64,000 nt of DNA from Bursaphelenchus xylophilus (lineage: Eukaryota; Nematoda; Chromadorea; Rhabditida; Aphelenchoididae). The translations under genes and the position numbers were made by a program. Position 1 is the stretch's first letter. The number at the start of each line of letters is the position of its first letter. Positions 1-11,769 of the stretch are shown here, in pieces. The notes under the pieces were generated by a model. The model had not been told where the DNA came from. It did no database searches and was given only the letters and a program-made list of their open reading frames with translations. The stretch spans positions 10,292,001 through 10,356,000 of the forward strand of contig CAJFCV020000006.1 in the NCBI GenBank assembly GCA_904066235.2, given 5' to 3'.

Positions 1-400
1 GCTCTTCAAAAAAATTAAAAAAGACATTTTCAAAACTTCTACAGCAAATTGTCGCATTTTACAGCCCAAAAATCGCGAATTTGATTCGTATTTTAGCGGG
101 AAATTCGTATTTTAGAGGGAAAATCCGAATTTTAGCGGGAAAAGCCGTATTTTAGAGGAAAAATAGCTCTTCAAAAAAAAATGAAAAAGACATTTTCAAG
201 AATTCTACAGCGAATTGTCGTATTTTACACCCAAAAATCGCGAATTTGATTCGTATTTTAGAGGGAAAAGTCGTATTTTAGCGGGAAATTCGTATTTTAG
301 AGGAAAAATAGCTCTTCAAAAAAATTGAAAAATATATTTTCAAAACTTCTACAGCAAATGTCGTATTTTACAGCCCAAAAATCGCGAATTTGACCCATAA
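1..400. repeat. AT-rich tandem repeat, about 145-165 bp unit
   Basis: Three imperfect units begin with GCTCTTCAAAAAAA at about 1, 166 and 311. Each contains several copies of the short phrase CGTATTTTAG(A/C)GGGAAA and one CGTATTTTAC. The third unit is truncated near 400. No coding potential was seen. Confidence 0.75.
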
Positions 401-1660
401 ATTACCTTATTTTAGCCAATTTTGGTCAATTTATAAAATTTTTTTTGGTTTTTGAAATAAAACATGCTTTTTTAAGAATGTAAATACGATTTAATAATAG
501 CGAAAAAAAGTAAACAACGTATTTTACATCAAAAAATTGAGAATAACCACTAAAATTACCGTATTTTAGACAAAATTTCACCATTTTTCCTATTTTTTGC
601 GGAATTCAAAAAATAAAAGTCGTATTTTAGGTAATAAACAGGTGAATTACAAATCAATTTTATAGTGAACTTGCGTATTTTACCTCAAAAAATTGTTATC
701 ACCTCTAAATTTCTCGCTATTTTAGTTAAAATCAGTTCTTTTTCCACAATTTTTTCAGTTTTCAGGTAAAATTTGAATTTTAGAGGGAGAAAAAAGAAGG
801 TTCAAGAAATTTTATCCTGTTTATGACCTTCTGCTGCCCTTTGCCTTCGGAAATTTTACGATTAATATAGGTAATTTGATATGGCTCATAAAAAATTTTC
901 GTTTTTTGTCCCGGAAAAATTTCTCTGAAACTTTTAAGGCTGTAAAAGTTTCATTGAAAGGAGAGAAAAACGTATTTTACCATTCTAACATCGAAAAAAT
1001 TCAAAAAATTCGATCAAAATCTCAAAAAATAATAAAAAAAATTTTTTTTAAATATCGCACTTGCGACGCTCAGATTTTCTTAAAATTTTGGCCACAAATT
1101 TGCCATAGGCCACACATCAATTCCTGAAAATTTCAGCTCGCAATTTGCCGGGAGAGCCGAGATATTCAACGATCCTTTTTGACGAGAGAGTACGCAAAAG
1201 GCGGAGAGCGGTCAGAGAAAAACCACTTTTTCGGCTATATCTCTGCCCGTTTCGCAGGGAAAAAGTTGATTTTTTGTGGAAATATTCTACTCTACGGTAG
1301 AAATAAGCATGAAACTTTTCATGAAAAAATTCGCAAAAAAATTATCGTATTTTAGGCAACTTTCGAGCTAAAAATCCCCAAAAAAACAAAAAAAAGTCCC
1401 AAATTTTTTTTACAATATTGTTCACAGTGCAATTGGGAAATTGAAAATATAAAATTTAATTTTTTAATACCATAAAACCAATAAAAGTTTAATCCGAAAT
1501 TGCAAAAAAAAGCAAAAAAAAAATTAAATTTTTACTATACTCGTATATACGTACTGCCTAAGGAAACAAAATAAATCTACTCGAAAATTATTTTTCATGA
1601 CATTCTCTTTGGATTTTCGGGATTTTTTGGATTTAAAAAACCTTTTTTCGAAATTTTATT
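400..1660. other. Gene-free AT-rich stretch with repeat fragments
   Basis: No supportable gene. It has scattered CGTATTTTAC decamers (about 523, 675, 971). Between about 1058 and 1200 there are short pieces of two repeat families found elsewhere: TGCGACGCTCAGATTTT matches the ends of the foldback at 50080-51191, and GAGCCGAGATATTCAACGAT matches the repeat at 2340-2600. Confidence 0.5.
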
Positions 1661-1800
1661 AGTTTGTCGGGAAAATAATGTGGACTTTTCGCACTCTAAA
1701 ATCATTGTTTTGCGATATTTTTGATGAAGATTTGATGCTCGACTGCCAGAAATTTTGCTGCGACAATCCACAAAATCCACACTATTTTCCCGACAAACTG
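1660..1800. mobile_element. MITE of the TTTGTCGGGAAAATA family, about 140 bp
   Basis: Terminal inverted repeats read AGTTTGTCGGGAAAATA at 1661 and its complement ending CCCGACAAACTG at 1800. No open reading frame of note. This is the same terminal-repeat family as the elements at 4307-4458 and 34883-35035, where the tip is CAGTCTGTCGGG. Confidence 0.75.
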
Positions 1801-2177
1801 CTAACACCGCCAAAAAAAACTTTTTTTTCATCCAAAAAATCCCAAAAACCCCAAAGAAATCTCCCTGAAACTGGGCTCGGTCATAACGAGCGTACTTTTA
1901 ATGTGCCGACAAATTCGAAAGATCTCATTTGTTCGCGCTTTGGCCCTTCCCCCTCGCCCTCTCTTTTCGGCCTTTCCCCTGAGGGCATTCCGCTTCCCAT
2001 TCGGCGGGCTTGACCAATTCAATGTGTAAGAGTATCTCCATTTCACTCTTTCGATATTTGTTTACATTGCGCACATTGGCGGGCGACGAATTGTTGGGTA
2101 AGTTTATAAAGTAGTACTAAATAAATTGGAGGCGGAAAATACGCAAAGGAAGTGATGAAAATACGAATATCTAAATT

Positions 2178-2966
2178 CTGTCGGGAAAATAGTGAGCTCT
2201 GTTGCTGTCGACAAAATTAATTGTATCGCGACAGAACCAAATTGCTTTCCACATCAGCGAACAGAAAAAAAAGTTGGAAAAAACTTGAAGATTTTGAAAA
2301 ATTGCCTGAGGCGATTAACTTCAAATTTTGTGAAAATCATCTACATGGACTACAGATCAATCGCTGAAAGTTTAAGCTTCAGCCTTGCACGGAGAGCCGA
2401 GATATTCAACGATCTTTGAAGAAAGATTTTAAAGAAAAAAATAAAAAAAATGGAAAAAAATCGAAGATTTTGAAAAATTGCCTGAGGCGATTGACTTCAA
2501 ATTTTCTGGAGATCATCTACATGGACTGTAGATCAATCGTTGAAAGTTTAAGCTTGAGTCTTGCACGGAGAGCCGAGATATTCAACGATTTTTCAAGACG
2601 GGTGACTATGGGAAAAGAGGAGAGACAAAATGTTTACAATTTATTCGAATTTATACTCAAAATAGGATAACTCAACAAATTAGACTTCCAAAAACTCAAA
2701 CCGCCTTGCATGTTTGTTCTTGTGGTTTGAATTTAAAATATGCTCGTGACATCTCGATGACGGACTTCTCTTCGTCGGCATGTACGAGGCACAGCGCACC
2801 TGAAATTTATTCCGATATTACAAAATATCAGCCTGAGGCAACGTCGCTGCGCCAATCGCGTCGCTGATGTGGAAGCTAATTTGGTTTTGTCGCGACAAAA
2901 TTCATTTTCTCGGCGGCGATGCGATTTTCGATGCGACAGAGTGGTCATTATTTTCCCGACAGACTG
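2178..2966. mobile_element. Non-autonomous inverted-repeat element, about 789 bp
   Basis: Starts CTGTCGGGAAAATAGTG at 2178 and ends with the complementary CATTATTTTCCCGACAGACTG at 2966. It contains two tandem copies of a ~175-bp unit (about 2268-2440 and 2441-2600) that share TTGCACGGAGAGCCGAGATA. A second, inverted copy lies at 7428-8010. No transposase was recognised. Confidence 0.65.
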
Positions 2967-3010
2967 TTAAAAATTTGGGCTGTTTTTGACCCAAAGGAAG
3001 GTCTGAAATT
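2270..3010. repeat. Left arm of a large inverted duplication (partner 7385-8010)
   Basis: The reverse complement of this stretch is found at 7385-8010. The match includes 30-40 bp of flank outside the transposon tip (the GGGCTGTTTTTGACCCAAAG region), so it is more than two independent insertions. It brackets the minus-strand gene at 3195-6790. Confidence 0.65.
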
Positions 3011-3194
3011 TCTTGTTACATATACCAAAATTTACAATCACAATAGTAAGCGCGTTGCTGTGATTTTTTTTTGTATTTTTTTGCGCGATTCCCATCTTTC
3101 GCAGCGACAAATCATCATTTTTTGCAGAGTTTAACAGAATTCGGAGACTCGATAAAGGGCTTTCGGCTAGTACTGTCATCAGTGTGTCGGGAAA

Positions 3195-6100
3195 ATAATG
3201 CGGGCACGTCGCGTTGAAGCTTTCAGCCAGCGTTCTATGCGAATAATATACGATAAGTTGAGGCTTACCGCCGGGAGTTTCCTGATACCAAAAGTGCCGT
3301 CTCTCTCTTTCCAACACGTAGAAGAAGTTGTCGCCCAGACGATTGAACGCACAAGGCTCCTCACACCTCTGCACAAACTGTATGATCGGCTGATCTTCAA
3401 CAATCGACAACGTCTGAACATTGGTTTTTACGCGGAGTCAATGTAAAGCCCACCTTCAGTCTCTTCTCTCCCTCTTCTTCCACCATGATAAGGAACGTGT
3501 CCCTGTTCAGTTGCTGTCGCCGGTAGCTGGACACCCTCTGCATTTGGATACTCTCCCCATTTATCGTGCCGAGTATCGTACCGTAGCCGGCATCGCTGAA
3601 GACGAGTGTATTGTGATGAAGGGTTTTCCAAGAGCCCTGGAAAAATTCCTCTTTGCATAGAATGGGGACAAGGGCAAACTAGGTGGGTACAGAGTCTCTT
3701 ATTGTCGATTTTCGGATTCTGGCATGCGCTAGAAGCTGCTAATTTTTGAAAGAGGGCGTGAAAAATTTGGAAAAAATTGCCAAAAAATGTTTTTTTATTT
3801 ATGAATTTTCAAATTTCGCGCCAAATTTAAAAATAAAAAAAATGAATTTTTATAAAACATTTTTTTAGGATTGTCAAAATTTTTACTTTGCTTTTTATTC
3901 GTTTTTTGAATTTGCGAAAATTCATAAAATTTCACGTTTTTAATCCATATTTTTTCAAGTCATTTGCTTCTCACATCAATTTACAATGGGCAAATTGATA
4001 TCCCGGTCATCCCCTTGAAAAAATTTTTTTCTCCTCAAAGGGCGAAACGTTTCCATTCCACCCGAAAAAGCTATACGGAATTTATTTCTGTCCCAATCTT
4101 TTTTGGCGCCCCCTGTAGGACATATAAGAGTGGTGCTTTATATTATTCCAAAAAAGTTTCAAACCTACTTCATTTTTGGCCTACATGAAAATTTTCGTTT
4201 TTTTCAACCAAGGCAAAAAAAAATATTTTTTTGGCATAGGCGATTTTTTTCATGTGGGCCAAAAATTTTTTATTTGTTTTGGGCATAGGTCGTTTTTTTC
4301 ATGTATCAGTCTGTCGGGAAAATAACGGCGGGTCGTCGCATCAAAATGACTCGCCTCACCGCAATCGCGCACCAAATCTCCAGCTGTGGCCGCCGTCGCA
4401 ACGCGATGATGGGCGATTCCGAGGCGCGACCATCCACCGTTATTTTCCCGACAGACTGATATGCCTAAAAAAATTTTTTTCGCCCACATGAAAAAAAAGC
4501 ACATATGCCAAGAAAAAATAAAACAAAAATTTTTTAGCCCACATGAAATTTTTTCACGTAGGCAGACGACATTTTGAAGTAGGCCACAAAATTTCATGTA
4601 GGCCAAAAATGAAGTAAGTTTGTAACTTTTTGGAATAATATAAAGCCCCACTCTTATATGTATACGTATGTATTTTAAAAAACCATTGGAAATACTCACA
4701 AGACCCATATAATTGCACTCTGTAATAAAATGAGATTTCGTTTCCATGTCATAGCAGACAATAGTAGGTGGGTTACGAACCACAGACAACAAGAGTTTGC
4801 CATTTCCCACGATCAGATCTGTCACCATCCTGTGCGGGAAGTTCCACACAAATTCGGCGTCGCTACCGTCGAGAAGACTCTGCCGATAGACGTCTGCCTC
4901 GTGTCGCGCGTGTGGCTTGAGATAATAGACGCGATTCTCCTCGTCGAATGCCACGCTGCCCACGATGGGATCGATCTGAAAGGGCAGTCCGGTGACCGGA
5001 ATAGACTCTTCGCTATCGGTTTTTTACGTTTCATCTTGTTTTCCAGAGAAAGAGAGGAAAAGGACACGCAAAAGCGCACTCTCTCGCCCCAAAAAATCCC
5101 CATTTCTTCCCCGACAAAACGTTTTTTCGCGTCTTTTTTGGGCAAATGGCCAATCCATTCACTGGACTGTTTTAGCTTATCTCAGTTTGACGTGGGCCGC
5201 TTTTCACTCAATAAATCACTTGAACTCGAGCTTCTCGTCTTATCGTGTAGTTGTCCCCCGGGCCTCTCGACCGTAAGCCAACCACACCTTGCACAAACGT
5301 AAAGCAAGGTAAAAAAAGTCTACCTCAAAACTCGTCGTGCAAAATTGGTCGTTGTCTTTGATCTCAGCGTCATGACGGCTGGCTAGGGTGAAGGTCCAAT
5401 GCCCTGCATTGTTCGAAAAAATGTGTTCGCTGTCGCGGACGTAAAGTCGAAGGCTTTCTCGGCTTTGGGGAAGTGGCACGCGGAAAGTTAGGCGACGTGG
5501 ATCACCCCCCGCGTGTACTTTCTTATTCGTATGCTGTAGGTGATACAGCTTGCCTGCTGTGAGATCGACTCTGCGGTCGTCGACCAGGTGCCAAAAGTTG
5601 TAGCCGGACAACCGCAGATTCTTTAGGGATTTCAGATATCTGTAAAAAAAGGTACGAGGTATCCAGAGACACGATAAAAACAACTGAAAACAACTTTGGG
5701 CATAATGCTGAAAAGGGAATCCAAAATTTCCGAAGCCCGGTAGTTTGACGTCATTTTTTTAACATTATTAAATTCCTGCTTACGATCTCAATGCAAGTCC
5801 CCGATTTGAATCCATACCATCTTTTGGGCGAATGTTGTTCTGTTGGCACACATTTTTTAACGTGGCAACATATTTGGAATCGCAGCCATCCAGGAGATCT
5901 GCGACAAACGGAAGAGGGGTTTTGTCAAAGATATTGTGTCTCAGCTGAAACAAATTCGGTTGAACGTCTTATCAACCAAAATTTTTACAAACTAAAGCGA
6001 TTCCGACGGCACTGTGTAAAACGAAAAATTCACTTTGTTCCGGACGGACTTGTATACGATAGCACCAAAAAATGTAATGAATATGCAATGAACTTACCTC

Positions 6101-6790
6101 CAGCGGAACTTTCTTCAACAATGCTATTATCATGAACTCAGTCTGAAAAAAAAGAAATCAAATTTTCATCACTCTCTTGTAATCAATTTTAAGTCGTTTT
6201 TGCAGTTTCCCTCACAAAAAGAGTGGGGCGCGCTTTTTAAACCGGAGTTTTTTCGCTTGGAGAGGGAAGCATTTTGCCACATTTTTGACACTTCCCCGAT
6301 GCAAAATGGTAGGTTTTTTGCCATTGGATCAGGTCCCCGCACTATAAGAAGTCGAAGCCTTGACGGAGCTCCTGCCTCGCGTTAATCAAGAAAAGAGCAG
6401 CGTCTGACTATGCTTGCTTTCAAATGTTGCGATTTTTGCTCGCATTTTGTGAACTTGGAGCATATAGACCTAATTTTTAAACATATAGATCAAACTTTTA
6501 CCTGAATACAAATCGGTTCGACGTCCTTTTTGACACTAAGATCATGCCTATTGACTGGGGTGCCGTGCCATCCCCCGAAGTAGTTACCCCAATCCAGTTT
6601 TCCCCTGCTGATGTAATGCTTCTTTTTCCCGCTAGGGAGTTTCACTCGGAAGGCGAGGCGTTGTGGAAACCCCTCTACATCATCTGGCACACGATGAAGG
6701 TAATAGAGCTTGTCTTCCGTGAGCTGAAGAAATGTTTCATCGATGTTTGTCAGGTCAAGCTGTCCCGACAAATTCATGGCTTCCAAAGAT
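3195..6790 (-). CDS. Uncharacterised six-exon gene with a repeated module and a propeller-like C-terminus; probably 5'-incomplete and frameshifted
   Basis: I assembled this model from splice signals. Minus-strand exons: 6790-6502, 6142-6098, 5944-5784, 5639-5324, 4975-4700, and 3636 to about 3195. All five introns are GT-AG, with TTTTTACAG, TTTTCAG or TTTCCAG acceptors, and their phases agree throughout (roughly 510 codons). Exons 1 and 4 encode related ~95-residue modules that share a KLYxL stretch, RLxFRVxLP and a later RHD. Exons 2-3 encode a mostly helical linker. Exons 5-6 have the alternating strand pattern of a beta-propeller (VAFDEENRVYYLKP, then LIVGNGKLLLSV). No initiator Met is evident because exon 1 begins mid-codon, so the 5' end is missing or unrecognised. 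Exon 6 has an apparent one-base frameshift at a T5 run near 3424-3431 and runs into a transposon tip at about 3180. I do not recognise the family. Long introns hold a foldback (4120-4661) and half of a MITE. Confidence 0.55.
3813..3910. repeat. Dispersed ~100-bp repeat (second copy 9105-9205)
   Basis: Both copies contain AAATTTCGCGCCAAATTT followed by AGGATTGTCAAAATTTTTAC in the same order and orientation. This one lies in the last intron of the minus-strand gene. Function unknown. Confidence 0.6.
4120..4661. repeat. Long palindrome with a MITE at its centre
   Basis: The left arm starts CATATAAGAGTGGTGCTTTA at about 4121. The right arm ends with the complement (AAAGCCCCACTCTTATATG) at about 4660. 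Arms are ~185-200 bp and imperfect. The CAGTCTGTCGGG MITE at 4307-4458 occupies the loop almost exactly. Confidence 0.8.
4307..4458. mobile_element. CAGTCTGTCGGG MITE, 152 bp
   Basis: Terminal inverted repeats CAGTCTGTCGGGAAAATAAC and its complement. Flanks are TAT on the left and ATA on the right. The interior is relatively GC-rich and non-coding. The element at 34883-35035 (153 bp) shares the termini and size. No transposase is present. Confidence 0.85.
6196..6351. mobile_element. Half copy of the CAGTGGCGGACC MITE family
   Basis: The sequence from CCCTCACAAAAAGAG to GGATCAGGTCCCCGCACT matches the right half of the element at 30733-30987. The left half is missing. It lies in the first intron of the minus-strand gene model. 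Confidence 0.6.
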
Positions 6791-7384
6791 CTGTAAAAAA
6801 TTAAAATTTCACATAAAAACAGCGCGTGAAAGAAGCTTATGTATCGCGTTAAAAATTTGCATAAAATGTTTCCTATTAACAGTGTTCAAGTTTGGAGGAA
6901 ACCCTACGTTAGAGGTGTTGTTCTGGTGCCTTGTACTGCTATTTTCACCTTGTACTATATATAGTAACAGGTAGTACTAAATAGCACCAAGTCTTTAAAA
7001 CGTGTTTTTAAAGAGTACTAAGCATCAAAACAACACCATTTTAACGGCCATTAACGTCAAAAGCCATATTTTCACCTCGTATTACATAGTATCAGATAGT
7101 ACTATATAACATGATTTTCGAAATCAGCACCATCGATTATCGTAATTTCGACATTTTCATCAAAGAAAAATAATACTTTTCGGTTTCCCCAATCGTCCAA
7201 CTCCGTCAACGGAGGCATTCTTCTTGACGCTTGCCTAATCAGAGCAGAGCTAGAGCCCGTCCACTGACTCTGGTTTTGACGGTCGTTTTGCTAGAGCGTC
7301 TATTGCCGGGTTAGAGTTGCGCAAACAACGCTGCCATTCTTGCAGAAGCGTCATAGCGTCTTTGAGTCAGGGTAACAAAAAAAA

Positions 7385-8010
7385 GATAATTTCAGACCTT
7401 CTTTGGGTTAAAAACAGCCCAAAATAACAGTCTGTCGGAAAAATAATGACCACTCTGTCGCATCGAAAATCGCATCGCCACCGAGAAAATGAATATTGTC
7501 GCGACCAAACCAAATTGCCTTAAACATCAGCGATGTGATTGGCGAAGCACCGTTGCCTCAAAATTTTCCCGACGGGCTGGTATTTTGTAGTATCGGAATA
7601 AATTTCAAGTGCGCTGTGCCTCGTACATACCGACGAAGAGAAGTGTATCATCGAGATGTCAGGAGGATATTTTGGCGTCGACTTCAAACCACAAGAACAA
7701 ACATGCAAGGCGTTTTGATTTTTTGGAAGTCTAATTTGTTGAGTTATCCTATTTTGAGTATAAATTCGAATAAATTGTAAACATTTTGTCTCTCCTCTTT
7801 TTAAATAGTCTCTCGTCTTCAAAGATCGTTGAATATCTCGGCTCTCCGTGCAAGACTCAAGCTTAAACTTTCAACGATTGATCTACAGTCCATGTAGATG
7901 ATTTTCACAAAATTTGAAGTAAATCGCCTCAGGAAATTTTTCAAAATCTTCAAGTTTTTTACAATTTTTTTATTATTTTTTTCTTTTAAATCTTGCAAAA
8001 TTTGAATCAA
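7385..8010. repeat. Right arm of the large inverted duplication, with element tip at 7428
   Basis: Inverted copy of 2270-3010. The transposon tip CAGTCTGTCGG starts at 7428. The GAGCCGAGATATTCAACGAT unit is present once, inverted, near 7825-7845. This arm has a small extra segment around 7560-7577 (TTTTCCCGACGGGCTGG) that is absent from the left arm. Confidence 0.65.
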
Positions 8011-9240
8011 CACTTCTGAAGACTACAAACCAAGAGTGACTCTCCAGTTTTCGACCAAAATTTCGCCGACCAACTGCACTTTGCCGGAAGTTTTTTGGTT
8101 TTTTTGGCCCAATTACCTGTCGGTCTTCGCGAAAAAAGATGACATCATCTTTCGAGGAAACGAAAAACGTTTGCAAATCGTTTATTCCGCACGATAAACG
8201 ATGGTGTTGGCTGGTAGAGTTGGGAAAGATTATATTTTTGCGGATTTTTTTTAAATTTTATTGAGAAAATTTTGATATTTTGAGTAGAAAAATATAGTTT
8301 TTAATAATGAAAATATTTTTTAAAACAATTTTAGGTTGTAAAGTACGCATAGATATGCAGTTTCATTCTCAATTTTGTTTTTTTCTCAATTTTTTTCCTG
8401 AATTTCTATTTTAATATAATTTTTTCAGCAAAAAAACAGGGTTTGGAAGGTAAAATGCAAAGATTCATCAAGGGTAATGTTCGATTCTTATAATTTTTTG
8501 TCCATTTTTTGCAAAAATTCTTATTTTTTTGCCCTAAAAACCTAACAAGATCGAAAATTTCAGGTGTCTTGCAACTTGTAGTGGTTGAAATCAATATGAA
8601 AATAATGTAAAATACGCTGTGTGAAGTTTAGAATGTGATTTTTGATTTAAAAATTTTCCTAAAAAATTTTCAAAAAATCAAAAAAGTTGAAAAATTTAAT
8701 TTTTTTGACATTTTTAAGTATTTCCAAAACCTCAAAAATATTTATCATTGTAAAATACGTCCTCTTCCGCAGGTTCTAGCAATTTTTTTTTGAAATTCCC
8801 TATGATTTTTTCATTTTCCATTTTTCCCAATTTATCGTATAAAATGTCGCCTGACAAAGCAGTTTCCCATCCATTTTGGGAACTTTGTCCGAAAAGATTA
8901 TAGAATTAACTCGTCTTTTCTTTGCCCATCAACGCTAACTCGGGTTGAAGTCGGTTCTCGGAGGCCCTAAAAAAGTGGGCGGAGCTTATTGAATTAGGCT
9001 GCGGTTGCAAAATTGAATTTGAAACTGCTGATCAAACATCTTGTGCAGTGGTTCTGATTGCTTATGAGCACGTGAAAATTTGTTTTTTTTTATTTTTGTA
9101 TTTTTAAATTTCGCGCCAAATTTTAAAGAAAATTTTTGAATTTTTACAAAAAATTTTTTTTAGGATTGTCAAAATTTTTACTTTGTGTTTTATTCATTTT
9201 TTCTCAATTTCCTAAATGCGAAGTTTTTTTTTTTTTGTTT
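8011..9240. other. Gene-free AT-rich stretch
   Basis: Nothing gene-like was found. It holds CGTATTTTAC-type decamers (about 8610 and 8751) and the second copy of the ~100-bp dispersed repeat at 9105-9205. Confidence 0.5.
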
Positions 9241-9242
9241 TC

Positions 9243-10325
9243 GCACAGTGCAATTTTTTCTCGACATTTCGCACAGTGCAGAAGCGCAAAAAAAAATAAT
9301 TTTTTTTTATTTGAGTGAGTTTTTTACACACAATTTTTCAATTTATTCATTTTCCTTCTAGACGTTATGCACTGTGCAAACTTTTTACTTTTTTTGCACA
9401 GTGCAGACGAAAAACATTTCAAAAAAAAATTTGGACAGTGCATTCTGTGACCTCAAAAAATTTTTCGCACAGTGCGAAAAAAATTTTAAAAAAAAGTATT
9501 TTTTTTTGATTTTCAACCAGAGAAGAGTTTTTACACACTTTTTTTTTCATTCATCTCTACACATTTCGCACTGTGCGGATTATTTGCTTTTTTTGCACAG
9601 TGCAGACAAAAAAAAGATTTCCAAGAAATATTTGCACAGTGCAAAATTTTATTGTCAACATTTCGCACAGTGACCTTCAAAACATTTGTTCCTTAATTTT
9701 TTGCACAGTGCAAAATTTCCATCACGACGTTTTGCACAGTGCAGATTATTTACTTTTTTTGCACAGTGCAGACGAAGAAAGTTCCAAAAAATCGCACTGT
9801 GCGAAGATTGTTTTTGAATTTTTGCACTGTGCAAAATTTTATTGTCGACATTTCGCACAGTGCAGTTTCAAACCTTTGTTCCTTCATTTTTTGCACTGTG
9901 CAAAATTTTATTGTCAACATTTCGCACAGTGCAGACAAAAAAGATTTCCAAAAAAATTCGCACAGTGCAAAGTTTCTGCTCTTTTTTCGCACAGTGCAAA
10001 ATTTTTTCTTTCCGTTTCGCACAGTGCAGACAGAAAGAAGTTTCAAAACAATTTGCACAGTGCGAAGTTTCTGTTTTCTCTTTTCGCACAGTTTAAATTT
10101 TTTTCTCACCATTTCGCACAGTGCAGTGACTTTCAAAACATTTGTTCCTTCAATTTTTGCACTGTGCAAAATTTTATTCTTAACATTTCGCACAGTGCAG
10201 AGAAAAAGAAGTTTCAAAACAATTTGCACAGTGCGAAGTTTGTTTTTCAGTTTTTGCACAGTGCAAAATTTTTCCTCACCATTTCGCACAGTGCAGTGAC
10301 TTCAAAACTTTTTCGCACAGTGCAA
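9243..10325. repeat. TGCAC-N-GTGCA dyad array 1
   Basis: About 30 copies of GCAC(A/T)GTGC are separated by AT-rich spacers. Most start-to-start distances lie between 27 and 39 bp. The centre base is mostly A on the + strand. Spacer phrases such as CAAAATTTTATTGTC recur, so some copies expanded by local duplication. Open frames here are by-products of the repeat. Confidence 0.9.
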
Positions 10326-10329
10326 AAAA

Positions 10330-10985
10330 AAATTTTATGTTTTTTTAAATTTCTGATGCTGCGATTCGACTGCACTTTACTTTCACATATCCCACGTATT
10401 TTTTCCCATCTCTAGCGACCTCTAAAGGTTCATGTAAACAGAGAAAAAACATCCAGATTTCCGTTCTTACTTTGAGATATCAAAATTTGACCTCGTTTAC
10501 CGACGAAAAGCCACGTCGCAAGTGAAGAAAAGAGTGTGGGACATCTCGTGGCCTGAGGGTAATTCCATTTAATGGGTAATTGTTTTCTGATACGCGAGTT
10601 TCGCCGGCTTTTTTGCGGTTTTTTGGACTTTTTGAGACAAAAAATGGGGATTTTTGGGAATTCCATCGTATTTTAGAGAGCGAAAATATTTTCAGATTGT
10701 AAAATACGGCAATTGTGATATCTGGGAACTTAATTTCGCCATTTTTTCACCAATTTTTTCGTCATGGATAATATAATTTTTTAAAATTTTTTGCGATTTT
10801 TGTCAAAAAATATTATTATTGGGCATAGAAAAGTCTGTGCTACTTTTAAAATACGGTTTACTTTGGTATCTTGTCATCAAAAGTCCGAATTTTGCGATTT
10901 TCCCTCGATTTTCCGCCTATATAAATCATCATTTTCCCCCAAAAAATCGCAATTTTTCCAACCATCTCCTCATGTACAATATCGC
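10330..10985. other. Gene-free stretch between dyad array 1 and a GC-rich island
   Basis: No recognisable exon, RNA gene or element. A CGTATTTTAG and a GTAAAATACG occur near 10668 and 10697. Confidence 0.4.
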
Positions 10986-10989
10986 CGTA

Positions 10990-11390
10990 TCGACGGCACG
11001 TAATTTCTCCCCGCCCCACCTTCCTTTCGGCCCGCAAAAGCCCTCGGGGCGAGGGGCTTTGGCCGCTTCTGCCCTCATGTTCTCTTTTTCCGGCACCGGC
11101 GAAATTGGAGGCCAAAAAAAGCCGAGTAATGGTCGCGAGGAGAGGGGGGAAGGAGGGGAGAAAAAACTAGTAATTCGGCTTTTTCGGGCATGCCCTGCGG
11201 GGATTTGGGGCTGGTCAATACAGGCTTTTGTGTCCGAAAACCCGGCCCGACTTCTTGCCGCTTCTTCGCCGCCGTGCTGACTTTTTCCCCGCCGTTTCGG
11301 GGCCCCCACGGAAGGCAGGCGCAAAGCCACGGCGGCCTCGGCTCGCGAGACGCGTGGGGATTTTGATGGGTTTATGGCATTGAGGGAATA
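10990..11390. other. GC-rich island without a recognised gene
   Basis: Strikingly GC-rich against its surroundings (CGGCCCGCAAAAGCC, GGGGCGAGGGGC). Several overlapping frames are open, but none has a recognisable domain or a convincing splice pattern. Similar islands lie at 13950-14210 and 18240-18720. They could be unrecognised exons or 5' ends. Confidence 0.4.
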
Positions 11391-11404
11391 TTATATTGCA
11401 CATG

Positions 11405-11765
11405 GTATTAGTGGGGGGCACGCGGAAGAAGTGTTAATATCGCAAGATTTTGTGGATGGATTGTGGAGATCGTGGTCTTAAAATACTCTCAACTTATTGT
11501 GGCTTCATTTAAAAGTTGTCTTGGCCTAAAATACGCTCTAATTTTTTCGAAAAATTCAGTTTTTCTCTCGATTTTACAAAAAAATGGAGGGCATGCGAAA
11601 GAAGTGTTAATATCGCAAGATTTGGGGGATGGATTGTGGAGATCGCGGCCTTGAAATACCTCTCAGCTTATTGTGGCTTCACTTAAAAGTCATTTTGGCC
11701 TAAAACACGGTTCAAATTTTCCGAAAAATTCAGTTTTTTCCTTGATTTTACCAAAAATCTTTATT
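11405..11765. repeat. Tandem duplication, ~175-bp unit, two copies
   Basis: Units at about 11410-11585 and 11586-11765 share GAAGAAGTGTTAATATCGCA and TTATTGTGGCTTCA in register. No coding role seen. Confidence 0.7.
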
Positions 11766-11769
11766 TTCT

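Noticed and set aside
9374..10415. Long open frames across dyad array 1, and similar ones in the other arrays, rich in recurring HSA, CTVQ and ALCK strings
   Set aside because: The strings are simply the three translations of GCACAGTGC repeats. The frames exist on both strands, show no domain or splice structure, and shift frame between copies.
10858..11421. Minus-strand frames in the first GC-rich island as a gene
   Set aside because: High GC lowers stop-codon frequency in all frames. No frame has domain-like composition or supported splice junctions.
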